Assembly: GCA_963576565.1 (NCBI GenBank)
Contig: OY755045.1
Coordinates: 2,107,477-2,171,476, forward strand
DNA length: 64,000 nucleotides
Source of the DNA: Aspidapion aeneum
Taxonomy: Eukaryota > Arthropoda > Insecta > Coleoptera > Brentidae
Direction of reading: 5' to 3'
Part shown: one piece after another, positions 25,001 to 30,660 of the stretch
How positions within the stretch are numbered: position 1 is the first letter of the stretch
How the letters are laid out: every line of letters starts with the position of its first letter
Notes under the pieces: generated by a model
Databases searched by the model: none
What the model saw: the letters and a program-made list of their open reading frames with translations, nothing else
What the model was told of the DNA's origin: nothing
Program-made: the position numbers and the translations under genes

Positions 25001-27809
25001 CATATCACACATATCACACATATCACACATATCACACATATCACACATATCACACATATCACACATATCACACATATCACACATATCACACATATCACAC
25101 ATATCACACATATCACACATATCACACATATCACACATATCACACATATCACACATATCACACATATCACACATATCACACATATCACACATATCACACA
25201 TATCACACATATCACACATATCACACATATCACACATATCACACATATCACACATATCACACATATCACACATATCACACATATCACACATGTCACACAT
25301 GTCACACATGTCACACATGTCACACATGTCACACATGTCACACATGTCACACATGTCACACATGTCACACATGTCACACATGTCACACATGTCACACGTC
25401 ACACGTCACACGTCACACGTCACACGTCACACGTCACACGTCACACGTCACACGTCACACGTCACACGTCACACGTCACACGTCACACGTCACACGTCAC
25501 ACGTCACACGTCACACGTCACACGTCACACGTCACACGTCACACATCACACATCACTCATCACACATCACTCATCACTCATCACTCATCACTCATCACTC
25601 ATCACTCATCACTCATCACTCATCACTCATCACTCATCACTCATCACTCATCACTCATCACTCATCACTCATCACTCATCACTCATCACTCATCACTCAT
25701 CACTCATCACTCATCACACATCACACATCACACATCACACATCACACATCACACATCACACATCACACATCACACATCACACATCACACATCACACATCA
25801 CACATCACTCATCACTCATCACTCATCACTCATCACTCATCACTCATCACTCATCACTCATCACTCATCACTCATCACTCATCACTCATCACTCATCACT
25901 CATCACTCATCACTCATCACTCATCACTCATCACTCATCACTCATCACTCATCACTCATCACTCATCACTCATCACTCATCACTCATCACTCATCACTCA
26001 TCACTCATCACTCATCACTCATCACTCATCACTCATCACTCATCACTCATCACTCATCACTCATCACTCATCACTCATCACTCATCACTCATCACTCATC
26101 ACACATCACACATCACACATCACTCATCACACATCACACATCACACATCACACATCACACATCACACATCACACATCACACATCACACATCACACATCAC
26201 ACATCACACATCACACATCACACCTCACACCTCACACATCACACATCACACATCACACATCACACATCACACATCACACATCACACATCACACATCACAC
26301 ATCACACATCACACATCACACATCACACATCACACATCACACATCACACATATCACATATCACATATCACATATCACATATCACATATCACATATCACAT
26401 ATCACATATCACATATCACATATCACATATCACATATCACATATCACATATCACATATCACATATCACATATCACATATCACATATCACATATCACATAT
26501 CACATATCACATATCACATATCACATATCACATATCACATATCACATATCACATATCACATATCACATATCACATATCACATATCACATATCACATATCA
26601 CATATCACATATCACATATCACATATCACATATCACATATCACATATCACATATCACATATCACATATCACATATCACATATCACATATCACATATCACA
26701 TATCACATATCACATATCACATATCACATATCACATATCACATATCACATATCACATATCACATATCACATATCACATATCACATATCACATATCACATA
26801 TCACATATCACATATCACATATTAGATATCACATATCACATATCACATATCACATATCACATATCACATATCACATATTAGATATCTCATATCTCATATC
26901 TCATATCATATATCACATATCAAATCACAAATTACAAATTACAAATTACAAATTACAAATTACAAATTACAAATTACAAATTACAAATTACAAATCACAA
27001 ATCACAAATCACAAAATCACAAAATCACAAAATCACAAAATCACAAAATCACGAAATCACAAAATTACAAAATTACAAAATTACAAAATCACAAAATCAC
27101 AAAATCACAAAATTACAAAATTACAAAATTACAAAATTACAAAATTACAAAATTACAAAATTACAAAATTACAAAATTACAAAATTACAAAATTACAAAA
27201 TTACAAAATCACAAAATCACAAAATCACAAAATCACAAAATCACAAAATCACAAAATCAAAAATCGAAAATCAAAAAATTAAAGATTTTAACCTTTTAAT
27301 CATCTTGCATTCTTACAAAAGTTTGGTTAAATATCGGAATGCCATTTGAAAATATTATAAAAAAATCTGACCTCCTATAAGACCCCGTGTAAAAGTCAGC
27401 CCCCGAGAACGGCTGGTTTTTTCAGGGTCGTGGCCTGTATTTTTTTGTTGCCTTGGTTCAAAAGGCAGAATAAATTTTTGTGAAAAAACCTTGTAGTTTT
27501 TTTGTATCCTAAATCTTTCATGGTGACCCTCGTATGTCTGCAATCGATTTTGAGGTTGAGAAATCCGTGGCTTGGGTTTGCTTTGTTTCCAATTTGTTTT
27601 TTGTTAACTATATCTTGATCTTTTTAAATTTCAGCTATGATATCTACGTGAATGGATCTCTAGTATCAAAAGTATTGAGCGGATCAAGAACTAGCGCCAT
27701 GATGCATTCGTTAGATCTGTCAAAAAGTGTCCAAATCACCATATATGCTGTCACAAAATGTGGAAGGTGCGAGCCCCCTGCCATTGCCATTTACGAAATC
27801 CAGTCTTAG
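2..27809 (+). CDS. Cys-motif repeat / FN3 protein gene, 3' part (13 exons)
   Basis: Joined exons: 2-152, 242-379, 1249-1386, 1749-2318, 2570-2731, 5701-5790, 11276-11407, 12125-12324, 16933-17262, 19035-19217, 19587-19719, 20444-20690, 27635-27809. Every junction has GT-AG ends and the phases agree, giving 2649 nt (882 codons plus stop). The 5' end lies outside the window. The first seven exons seen have phase 1 at both ends where visible, and most carry short Cys clusters (CDCPNC, CTCIEC, CICNVC, CICEIC, CTCDSC, CDCSTPCSC). Then come a Gln-rich segment, a helical segment and a C-terminal fibronectin type III-like domain ending in a Tyr/Val-rich strand pattern. No signal peptide or membrane segment is visible. 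I do not recognise the family. The CxC/CxxC clusters recall metal-binding or disulfide-rich sperm and structural proteins, but that is only an analogy. Introns are packed with transposons, and the last one is mostly satellite. Confidence 0.85.
242..379 (+). CDS. Cys/FN3 gene exon with CDCPNCYC motif
   Basis: Acceptor TTCTTAG and donor G|GTAAGG bound a 138-nt phase 1-1 exon of 46 codons. It holds a Thr/Ser/Pro/Lys linker and then Met-Asp-CDCPNCYC-Ser-Arg. The motif is C-x-C-x2-C-x-C preceded by Asp, the unit that recurs in later exons. Its length equals that of the next exon. Confidence 0.85.
430..1022 (+). mobile_element. Ty3/gypsy-type pol relic (reverse transcriptase)
   Basis: Broken reading frames on the + strand show a gypsy RT order. 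First comes an IEHLPG-like lead with LRLGVIEPSKSP, then CIDFRKLNG. After a gap follow RMPFGLCNS and a VHVDDMI stretch, the YxDD region with the first residue changed to His. Frames are interrupted by stops, for example TGA after KKDDT near 620. No LTRs are visible. It sits in a gene intron and is a dead fragment of an endogenous LTR retrotransposon. Confidence 0.8.
1249..1386 (+). CDS. Cys/FN3 gene exon, linker without Cys
   Basis: Acceptor TTTAAAG and donor G|GTAAAT bound a 138-nt phase 1-1 exon. It encodes 46 Gln/Ser/Lys/Thr-rich residues and has no cysteine. The identical length and phase to exon 242-379 suggest the two are related by old exon duplication, though the residues have diverged. 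Confidence 0.75.
1749..2318 (+). CDS. Cys/FN3 gene, large exon with three Cys motifs
   Basis: A 570-nt phase 1-1 exon (190 codons) runs from acceptor TTTTTCAG to donor G|GTAAGC. It opens with CDCCEPCSCPVC. Three variants of an HSAKA-centred repeat follow (YHSAKA, then ESVHSAKA twice, about 23 residues apart). Next come CTCIECLC and CICNVCSC, each after Lys-Asp or Glu-Asp. The rest is a basic Ser/Ala/Lys linker ending HTTIEG. Reading through the short next intron stays open until the TAG of its own acceptor. Confidence 0.88.
2570..2731 (+). CDS. Cys/FN3 gene exon with CICEICSC motif
   Basis: A 162-nt phase 1-1 exon between acceptor CTATTATAG and donor G|GTAAGA. It has the lead IKQVETSTS, then Asp-Glu-CICEICSC-Val-Gly, then a Gln/Ser/Lys tail ending STHG. 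A second copy of this exon, including the end of the upstream intron, lies at 5701-5790 but has lost the Cys motif. Confidence 0.85.
2732..3314. other. intron, no feature seen
   Basis: AT-rich intronic sequence. I see no exon, repeat copy or coding similarity. The short open frames here have no recognisable content. Confidence 0.5.
3315..3821. mobile_element. MITE with TATAGTTTTTGCAA ends (copy 1)
   Basis: The ends are inverted repeats of about 24 bp: TATAGTTTTTGCAACGTCAC on the left and the complement of TATAGTTTTTGCAAAGTCAG on the right. The left ~270 bp match, in reverse, the 303-bp element at 45712-46014. This copy has about 200 bp more inside. A TA target is possible. No coding capacity is seen. 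Confidence 0.8.
3877..4072. mobile_element. short foldback element
   Basis: Near-palindromic arms of about 34 bp (left arm GTGATCTGGGGCTAGGTCA, right arm its near complement ending CTAGCCAGATCACTGTG) bound a ~195-bp non-coding element. The interior is T-rich. Confidence 0.6.
4066..5590. mobile_element. possible TIR element around tandem repeats
   Basis: CGCACAATGGGTT near 4077-4086 is matched in reverse by AACCCATTGTGCG at 5574-5586. The two lie at the outer sides of a ~1.5-kb block. They could be terminal repeats of one element, but the borders are uncertain and the left one overlaps the preceding foldback. Confidence 0.4.
4850..5570. repeat. tandem repeat, ~260-275-bp units, about 3 copies
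   Basis: The phrases ATAATATTGTATTG, CTATAAGTCCACA, TTGATGTTGATCGGA and CGGACATACTTAGAT recur in the same order. The first phrase sits near 4926, 5180 and 5450. Units are diverged and end in a G-run near 5430. No coding content. Confidence 0.75.
5701..5790 (+). CDS. Cys/FN3 gene, duplicated exon lacking the Cys motif
   Basis: A 90-nt phase 1-1 exon between CTATTATAG and G|GTAAGA. It repeats the ends of exon 2570-2731 (VKQVETSTS at the front, SSAKV and STHG at the back). The ~24 codons holding CICEICSC are missing, with no frame break. The last ~50 bp of the upstream intron are duplicated too. Splice sites look intact, so it is probably used, but a decayed exon copy cannot be excluded. Confidence 0.65.
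6265..6986 (+). mobile_element. CTCTGCC...GAGCT palindrome-ended element (copy 1)
   Basis: It starts CTCTGCCAATCTATGG, has a hairpin of AGCTCACACTA and TAGTGTGAGCT near the left end, and ends in a second such hairpin. Inside are three or four diverged ~115-bp repeats (CCAGACTCAATTACC, GATATCACACA) and a short (GACA)n tract at 6805-6850. Both flanks read AATA, suggesting a 4-bp target duplication. Related copies are at 39606, 42061 and 50325. Confidence 0.8.
6987..7990. other. AT-rich interior of nested hAT element
   Basis: A T-rich region with weak internal repeats (TTTTCGCCTGCGGCG, CATTTTTTCC). I see no gene. Its open frames are low-complexity Lys/Phe strings. It is probably the interior of the hAT element, but it has no recognisable domain. 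Confidence 0.5.
8000..8855 (-). mobile_element. Penelope-like element fragment with GIY-YIG domain
   Basis: On the - strand, 8479 to about 8830 encodes CDNCPAKYVGQTGR and then FKVRVREHLN and HLRETGHSF, the layout of a Penelope-type GIY-YIG endonuclease. A terminal-repeat-like piece (ACGACGCGTTTCGG) lies at 8099-8112. The stretch 8042-8080 recurs perfectly inverted at 8817-8855. The reverse transcriptase part is absent, so this is a 3' fragment. Confidence 0.8.
8866..10566 (-). mobile_element. 5'-truncated non-LTR retrotransposon (RTE-like RT)
   Basis: The ORF at 8884-10398 (-) is a reverse transcriptase. It shows SGKSAGPGNIPAE, NYRGISVTST, EEQAGFRAGRST, YVDLQKAYDS, LKQGCCISPTLF and the catalytic CFADDQ, with CFADD in place of YADD. 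The C-terminal module reads WYGHVQRM and then GRRKRGRPRRSW. The frame continues 5' of the Met as IPDKE, a TAG stop and DEHFKKLL, so one premature stop is present. There is no endonuclease domain. ACAATATTATA at 8855-8865 and 10567-10577 is a likely 11-bp target duplication. A (GTAT)n tract sits at the 5' break. Confidence 0.88.
10795..11235 (+). mobile_element. degenerate non-LTR 3' end
   Basis: Broken frames read CILPVLTYGSQNWT and later WKPWENKRSRGKP, the usual C-terminal pattern of endonuclease-reverse transcriptase retrotransposons. The fragment ends in an (ATAG)n tail just before the acceptor of the exon at 11276. Several stops and frameshifts make it a dead relic. Confidence 0.65.
11276..11407 (+). 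CDS. Cys/FN3 gene exon with CTCDSCKC motif
   Basis: A 132-nt phase 1-1 exon (44 codons) between acceptor ACTTATAG and donor G|GTAGGT. It opens directly with Gly-Met-Asp-CTCDSCKC-Met-Glu-Arg. A Gln/Ser/Lys linker ending TSQIEG follows. The ending resembles that of the large exon (TTIEG), consistent with exon duplication. Confidence 0.85.
11695..12105 (+). mobile_element. non-LTR retrotransposon 3' end (RNase H/zinc-knuckle tail)
   Basis: The frames read CRNRARNIIGL, IRIVTGLLTGRCRLRVAMH and CECPAI-like text, then a 3' UTR with GTGAGAAACCACTCAAA. It closely matches 57930-58345. It is the 3' end of an I/Jockey-group element with several frame breaks. It ends only about 20 bp before the next exon of the Cys/FN3 gene. 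Confidence 0.75.
12125..12324 (+). CDS. Cys/FN3 gene exon with tandem 33-residue Cys repeats
   Basis: A 200-nt exon with a phase-1 acceptor (TTTTTTGGTTTAG) and a phase-0 donor (GAG|GTAAAA). It holds two copies of a ~33-residue unit: GDCDCSTPCSCAPCQ and ADCDCSKPCYCGPCQ, each followed by RNQVQQPSE. Copy 1 ends CAGTGAGGTAATG, which looks like the real donor CAGTGAGGTAAAA at the end of copy 2. The duplication therefore seems to have swallowed a splice site. Confidence 0.88.
12413..12790 (-). mobile_element. Jockey-type reverse transcriptase fragment
   Basis: The - strand frame shows YLDLLFTCDI, ARFADDTGLL (catalytic FADD), LQDAVTEI, WRIKFNETRS and KYLGMTLDAKMHWKAR. This is the palm-to-thumb order of arthropod Jockey-like elements. 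Both ends are truncated. It starts about 90 bp past a donor site. Confidence 0.85.
12985..13470. repeat. tandem ~183-bp repeat, about 2.5 units
   Basis: AGGCGGCCATATA recurs at 13178 and 13361. Around it in the same order come AAACCTATTTTCCTTAAGG, GTAAATATAAACTTT and CCATTACTTTAGG-like text. A more diverged unit precedes them near 12995. No coding content. Confidence 0.7.
13471..14340. other. intron, no feature seen
   Basis: AT-rich intronic DNA. There is a GC-richer patch near 13540-13640, but I could not assign it. No exon or element border was found. Confidence 0.45.
14351..16415 (-). mobile_element. non-LTR retrotransposon, 5'-truncated, long intact RT
   Basis: The - strand frame is open from about 16400 down to the stop at 14591. 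It begins near IYKKTYRKVIHHAKRKFYEN. The RT blocks are STGIDGISLNILKE, NFRPISLLSTLSK, NQFGFQRNKNTND, FCDISKAFDCVNH, GVPQGSVLGPILF and TIFADDT (catalytic FADD). A Jockey/CR1-group thumb and tail follow (AIRYLCNV, YNNLPNNIKL). The endonuclease and ORF1 are missing. The 3' end carries an AATAAAGC-like signal and a (GATTT)n tail at 14351-14379. With over 580 intact codons it is probably young. Confidence 0.9.
16425..16760. other. unassigned intronic repeat-like block
   Basis: GC-richer than its surroundings, with phrases such as GGAACCGCTAGAGGGCG and CTTTTAGAACCTGGC next to AGGTTCTA. It may be an old element. I found no second full copy in the window and no coding frame. Confidence 0.3.
16933..17262 (+). 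CDS. Cys/FN3 gene exon, helical and Gln-rich
   Basis: A 330-nt phase 0-0 exon (acceptor TTTTGTGCAG, donor CAG|GTTGGT, a weak donor). It begins with two KMPS repeats. Next is a likely helix (IKQELQKTLGE, EIQEIMKALENI) carrying CRC and CSC pairs, then a Gln/Ser-rich low-complexity tail (QQQLQKSQS, QQMQPSQQQ). It marks the change from symmetric Cys exons to the C-terminal part. Confidence 0.85.
17560..18500 (+). repeat. degenerate ~185-bp tandem repeat family
   Basis: GCGGCGTCCGT-like cores recur near 17766, 17957, 18133 and 18440. Each is preceded by CAATAAAATTTCC and ACAAACTCTCCA and followed by a T/A-rich stretch with ACCAAGCT. One unit near 18270 is partly deleted. The reverse-strand relative is at 62760-63560. 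Confidence 0.75.
18512..18997 (+). mobile_element. hammerhead-ribozyme repeat (copy 1)
   Basis: The direct repeat ATTAGCCACGAAACTTG (23 bp in full) lies at 18512-18534 and 18975-18997, 463 bp apart. This fits one monomer of a tandem or circular unit. A hammerhead core lies inside at 18846-18881. Partial copies are at 31993, 41866, 44250 and 45082. No ORF is seen. It resembles non-autonomous retrozymes. Confidence 0.75.
18840..18889 (+). ncRNA. hammerhead ribozyme, decayed stem I
   Basis: The core reads CTGATGA (18846-18852), stem II GTCC/GGAC with loop CATAA, GAAA (18866-18869), stem III CAGTTAACTG, then UC before the predicted cut after 18881. These are all conserved core bases of a hammerhead. 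The left arm of stem I reads AGCATT where AGTGTT would pair with AACACT, so self-cleavage is probably weak or lost here. Confidence 0.75.
18994..19027. repeat. (AAT)n microsatellite
   Basis: About 11 AAT triplets directly follow the ribozyme repeat and sit just upstream of an exon acceptor. Confidence 0.95.
19035..19217 (+). CDS. Cys/FN3 gene exon, predicted helical segment
   Basis: A 183-nt phase 0-0 exon (acceptor ATTTTAG, donor AGA|GTAAGT). It encodes 61 residues beginning with Met, including KKASNFGQTM, MALKNVQAK and MTGELEKRGED, with helix-like periodicity. The initial ATG could also serve a shorter transcript. No match to a named domain is recognised. Confidence 0.85.
19587..19719 (+). 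CDS. Cys/FN3 gene exon
   Basis: A 133-nt exon, phase 0 to phase 1 (acceptor AAATTTCAG, donor G|GTATGC). It encodes VFSNAKILPTMEF, then SVVVQGDHSQLVSNV and MYQVDNRDQ. It is not low-complexity, unlike the N-terminal exons, so a folded segment is likely. The function is unknown. Confidence 0.85.
19748..20265. mobile_element. 518-bp MITE with CCAAGGCCAAC ends
   Basis: The inverted ends CCAAGGCCAACA and TGTTGGCCTTGG extend with gaps through ACGACCCTGAAAAAATCAGC and its complement. No ORF. The right ~225 bp recur at 27283-27455, just after the heptamer array. Confidence 0.8.
20444..20690 (+). CDS. Cys/FN3 gene exon, first half of FN3-like domain
   Basis: A 247-nt exon, phase 1 to phase 2 (acceptor TTGATTTTAG, donor GG|GTAAGT). 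A basic Cys-bearing stretch (KHRKCAKKCEKKDEC) is followed by FEIVNIRRITEDSLMVKW and TVPGYEFVVG. That is the B-C strand pattern of a fibronectin type III domain with its conserved Trp. The domain continues after the 6.9-kb intron. Confidence 0.87.
20691..21127. other. start of the giant last intron, no feature seen
   Basis: AT-rich intron sequence before the array. TACCGGGTGAG near 20727 may be a MITE scar, but no partner was found. Confidence 0.4.
21130..27272 (+). repeat. ~6.1-kb array of 7/8/9-bp satellite variants
   Basis: Blocks in order: AAAAATC (21130-21195), ACAAAATC (to 21330), ACAAGTC (21363-21490), ACATATC, GCATATC (about 21612-21836), ACATATC, then alternating ACAAATC and ACATATC blocks to 24290. 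Next are ACACATC (to 24927), ACACATATC (to 25290), ACACATGTC (to 25394), ACACGTC (to 25540), ACACATC/ACTCATC (to 26350), ACATATC (to 26880), ACAAATT, ACAAAATT/ACAAAATC, and a last AAAAATC. The + strand has no G at 21833-25291 and 25539-26824. Because 7 is not a multiple of 3 and no unit makes a stop, the + frames stay open. These are not genes. Confidence 0.97.
27283..27455. mobile_element. right half of the CCAAGGC MITE
   Basis: This matches about 20042-20265 (TTTTAACCTTTTAATCATC, CAGGGTCGTGGCCTGTA, TTGCCTTGG) with a deletion in the middle. It adjoins the end of the heptamer array. No left half is seen at the other side of the array. Confidence 0.75.
27635..27809 (+). CDS. Cys/FN3 gene, last exon (rest of FN3 domain, stop)
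   Basis: Acceptor TTAAATTTCAG, phase 2, completing the Gly codon. It encodes YDIYVNGSLVSKV, SGSRTSAMMHSL, SVQITIYAVTK and a last strand, then TAG. The YxIYxNG and IxIYAVT patterns are the C'-E-F-G strands of an FN3 domain. A Cys pair (CGRC) sits near the end. Confidence 0.9.
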
Positions 27810-27919
27810 CAAAAAAAGAAAAAACTAAAAACAAAAGTAGTAACAAAAAAAATATATTAAAAAAAGCAACTGTTTTCTGCATTCACTGACATGACTGTAT
27901 TTGTGTATATTTCAATTTC

Positions 27920-27925
27920 AATAAA
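27920..27925 (+). promoter_or_regulatory. polyadenylation signal AATAAA
   Basis: A canonical AATAAA 111 bp after the stop, followed by a GTTTGTTTTTTTT stretch typical of a downstream element. It most likely ends the Cys/FN3 transcript near 27940. Confidence 0.75.
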
Positions 27926-28159
27926 TCGTCTCTTTAAAATGTTTGTTTTTTTTTCTATAAAAACCCAGAGCTGCTATCTGTGCATCCCTCCTCCCTCCCT
28001 TCACCTTTAGGTAGAGCCTACTTTATAACTACTAATAAAAAAAAATTAAATGAAAAAAACACCCAACTAAATTTACTTGTAACTAACTAGTCGCAGTTTG
28101 GGTACAAAGTTGATAGGTATACCTATAATAATGCTTCAACTTTTAGTTTTGAGTAAATA

Positions 28160-29750
28160 ATCTTGGAAAAAAATCTGAAAGCGTATGCAGAAAGAATTTT
28201 TGAAATCACTCTATATTTGATAAAATTATACGAATATTGCTTTTGAATAGGGTGGGGGGAATGGCAAGAGGGGAGATGGGTGGGAGCAGGGAGGACTACA
28301 AAGTAACTACAGCAAATTAGAGGACATTTGCAATGGGTAATAAAAGGAATTTCAATAAAATCGCCTGAAATTTAGATAATTTGTATGCCTACTACTTAAA
28401 GCCTACATCATGTGACAAAATGGCGTCTGAAGACCGCCATGTTGATTCCTGTTTAAAAAAATATAGCCTATAGCCAGTGGCGGCGCGTGGTAAAAAGCTT
28501 TAGGAGTGCACACCAAAAAAAAAAATTGCATCGCAGGCGGCATTTTTTTTGCAAATAATTAAAAAATGAGATATTTAGTTAGATATTAGTTACCTACCTC
28601 TTATAAATTATAAATAAATAATAAATGTATCATACCCAGTTTACATATTTTCTCTTCTAATGGCAAAGATGAAAATTTAATTGTTTTTAAACATTGCACG
28701 CTAATGGTGTCAGAATTAGAAACTTCGGCCATTGCCGTAAATAGCAAATCGTTGAAATCAAAACAAACCGCCAGCGCCCGACCGATAATGCCAAATTAGT
28801 GGTGTGCAAATACTATCTACTCGATACTTTAATATCTGATACACGGGCGGATTCGAAGTAATCGAATATCCTTCGACGCCAAATACTTGTTACTCGAATC
28901 CCGAATGGGACCGAAGCCGAAGTGTTACTTTAGTATCAATTGTATCGGCATCGGCCGTATGAGTAACGAGTTTCGGAGTACTTGTAATCATTTGGACCGA
29001 TATTTATATATTGGATTTACCGATAATATAATATAAATAATAATAAAATCTAATACTCGAATAGGAAGTATTAGTATCTACTCAATACTTGGAAAAATGG
29101 TTGCACATCACTATGCCAAATTGTCTAAGTGCACTAATTAAAAGTGCCCTTGAGCTCCTCTAACATGCAACGCGAACCATGGGTGCGTGGGCGTTACGGG
29201 GGTGCGGGCGGCATCGAGTCTAGTTTTTGCACAGATTTTGTCCTAGGCACTGCCGCAGGAAGGTTCAGATTCTATGTACTGTAAAAGTCTATTGGGACAT
29301 GTCGTCCTCTCTTTCTGTATTTCGTAATTAGAATGCGACACAACATCTACGGAGCAAATAAAAGTGAATAATTAGATTCGAACTAACTATATAGCGCATC
29401 CACCAGCATGCACCGCAGGTGGTTTGAATACGAATACAAACACATACATACCGGGTATTAATTTGTAGGTAATGTTCCAGTCTTTAGTGAATTCCGTTCG
29501 GGGTAATTATTAATTAAATTTTAGTATTTTTTTAAGTACAATTTGGGAGTGCACGTGCACATGTGCACTTATGGAGAAACCGTCACTGCCTATAGCACCT
29601 TCGGGGTCAGTAGCAATTCAACGACCTTTTTTGTCAAAATCGGTTCAGCCGTTTAGCCTCTAGCGTGACACAAACATACATATTTACATACATACAACAA
29701 TCAAAAAACATTACCCTTCCTTTCGCCATGCTGCAGTTGGATAAAAAAAT
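28160..29750 (+). repeat. dispersed repeat X (copy 1), interrupted by a hAT element
   Basis: The flanks 28160-28474 and 29597-29750 match 32390-32825 in the same order (GAAAGAATTTTTGAAATC, AGTAACTACAGCAAATTAGA, CACCTTCGGG, TTCAGCCGTTTAGCC). The 32-kb copy is continuous where this one is interrupted. Confidence 0.85.
28475..29588. mobile_element. 1.1-kb non-autonomous hAT element, 8-bp TSD
   Basis: It begins CAGTGGCGGCGCG and ends CCGTCACTG. The 8-bp direct repeat CCTATAGC flanks it at 28467-28474 and 29589-29596. The related copy at 32390 shows the uninterrupted site. No transposase frame is seen. Confidence 0.88.
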
Positions 29751-29794
29751 TATAAACATTCAGGATGAATCACTCAATCTTAAGTTGCCCAAGC

Positions 29795-30030
29795 TTGCCT
29801 CCAATTTCAGTAGAAGGGCCTGTGTAACGTCACAAATCCAAGAAGGCGGCTTTTTTTCCCCTTATAACTTTCGCTAAATGAATTTTACAACAATTTTTAA
29901 ACGGTTTGTCTGTAAACCTTTAGTTTGGTGAAAGTTATAAGTCAAAGTTTGTGAAAAAACAAGAGAAAAGACGCCATCTTGGATGTATGACGTCACACAG
30001 ACCCTCCTACTTAAATTTGAGGAAAACACC
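29795..30030. mobile_element. imperfect foldback element
   Basis: Two ~90-bp arms are near complements: AGAAGGGCCTGTGTAACGTC and ATCCAAGAAGGCGG on one side, GACGCCATCTTGGAT and GACGTCACACAGACCCTCCT on the other. CTTATAACTTTC lies towards the centre of both. No coding content. Confidence 0.65.
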
Positions 30031-30112
30031 CGGTGACATAAAGTTGGGTGATCTATTAAAATCTTCCACAACTATCTTACGGGACATGATTTTTGACTTA
30101 AAGCCACTCAAC

Positions 30113-30298
30113 CAGGGTCGTATCTGAGGGGGGTTTTGGGGGTTCAAACCCCCTCCGAAAAATAGATAGGAATGTGTTTTTTAAGTTTAACTTTTTTTCG
30201 TTAAAACCCATTAAAAAATTGTAGTTCTTTTTTAAATCACAATTTTTCAAATCCACTGGCCTAACCCCCCCTAAAATTTTGGTCCAGATACGGCCCTG
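30113..30298. mobile_element. 186-bp hAT MITE, 8-bp TSD
   Basis: It begins CAGGGTCGTATCTG and ends CAGATACGGCCCTG. The flanks are CACTCAAC at 30105-30112 and 30299-30306. Confidence 0.9.
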
Positions 30299-30660
30299 CA
30301 CTCAACTATATGGTAAAATTCCATACCCAGGGTAATTGTAACATCTTCGTGACTTACGGATTTTTAGTTTTTTGAAATTTTAAGGTGAATCTGTTTTAAC
30401 TTTGATAAATATTGCAAGCGTTTTGCAAAAAGTGACCTATTGTTAACCTTTAAAATTTGAAAGAAGAAATAAAGTCTTTTAAAACACAAATAAAATTCTT
30501 ACTTTTTTTACTTAATTTTTAAACCGACCGGACCGGAAAACAAGCTCTTTCCGTACAATTTTTTATAAGGAAAAAGTCACCTTATAGGAAGTTATATTTG
30601 GAAAACTTTCCGGTCTCAACAAGGTCTGGTAAAGCAAAAAGAGCTAGAAAAAAAAACTAT

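Noticed and set aside
24910..25402. Cys/Asp/Met repeat frames on the - strand, looking like metal-binding repeats
   Set aside because: They are translations of the 9-bp ACACATATC/ACACATGTC blocks, with several frames open at once.
21101..26881. A 1926-codon open frame (and a 1900-codon one in another frame) of His/Ser/Ile/Thr repeats
   Set aside because: Seven-base repeats without stop combinations keep the forward frames open. It lies in an intron between two halves of one domain and has no start context.
21130..27272. CRISPR-like or regular spacer array
   Set aside because: There are no spacers. Units are contiguous 7-9-mers in eukaryotic DNA.
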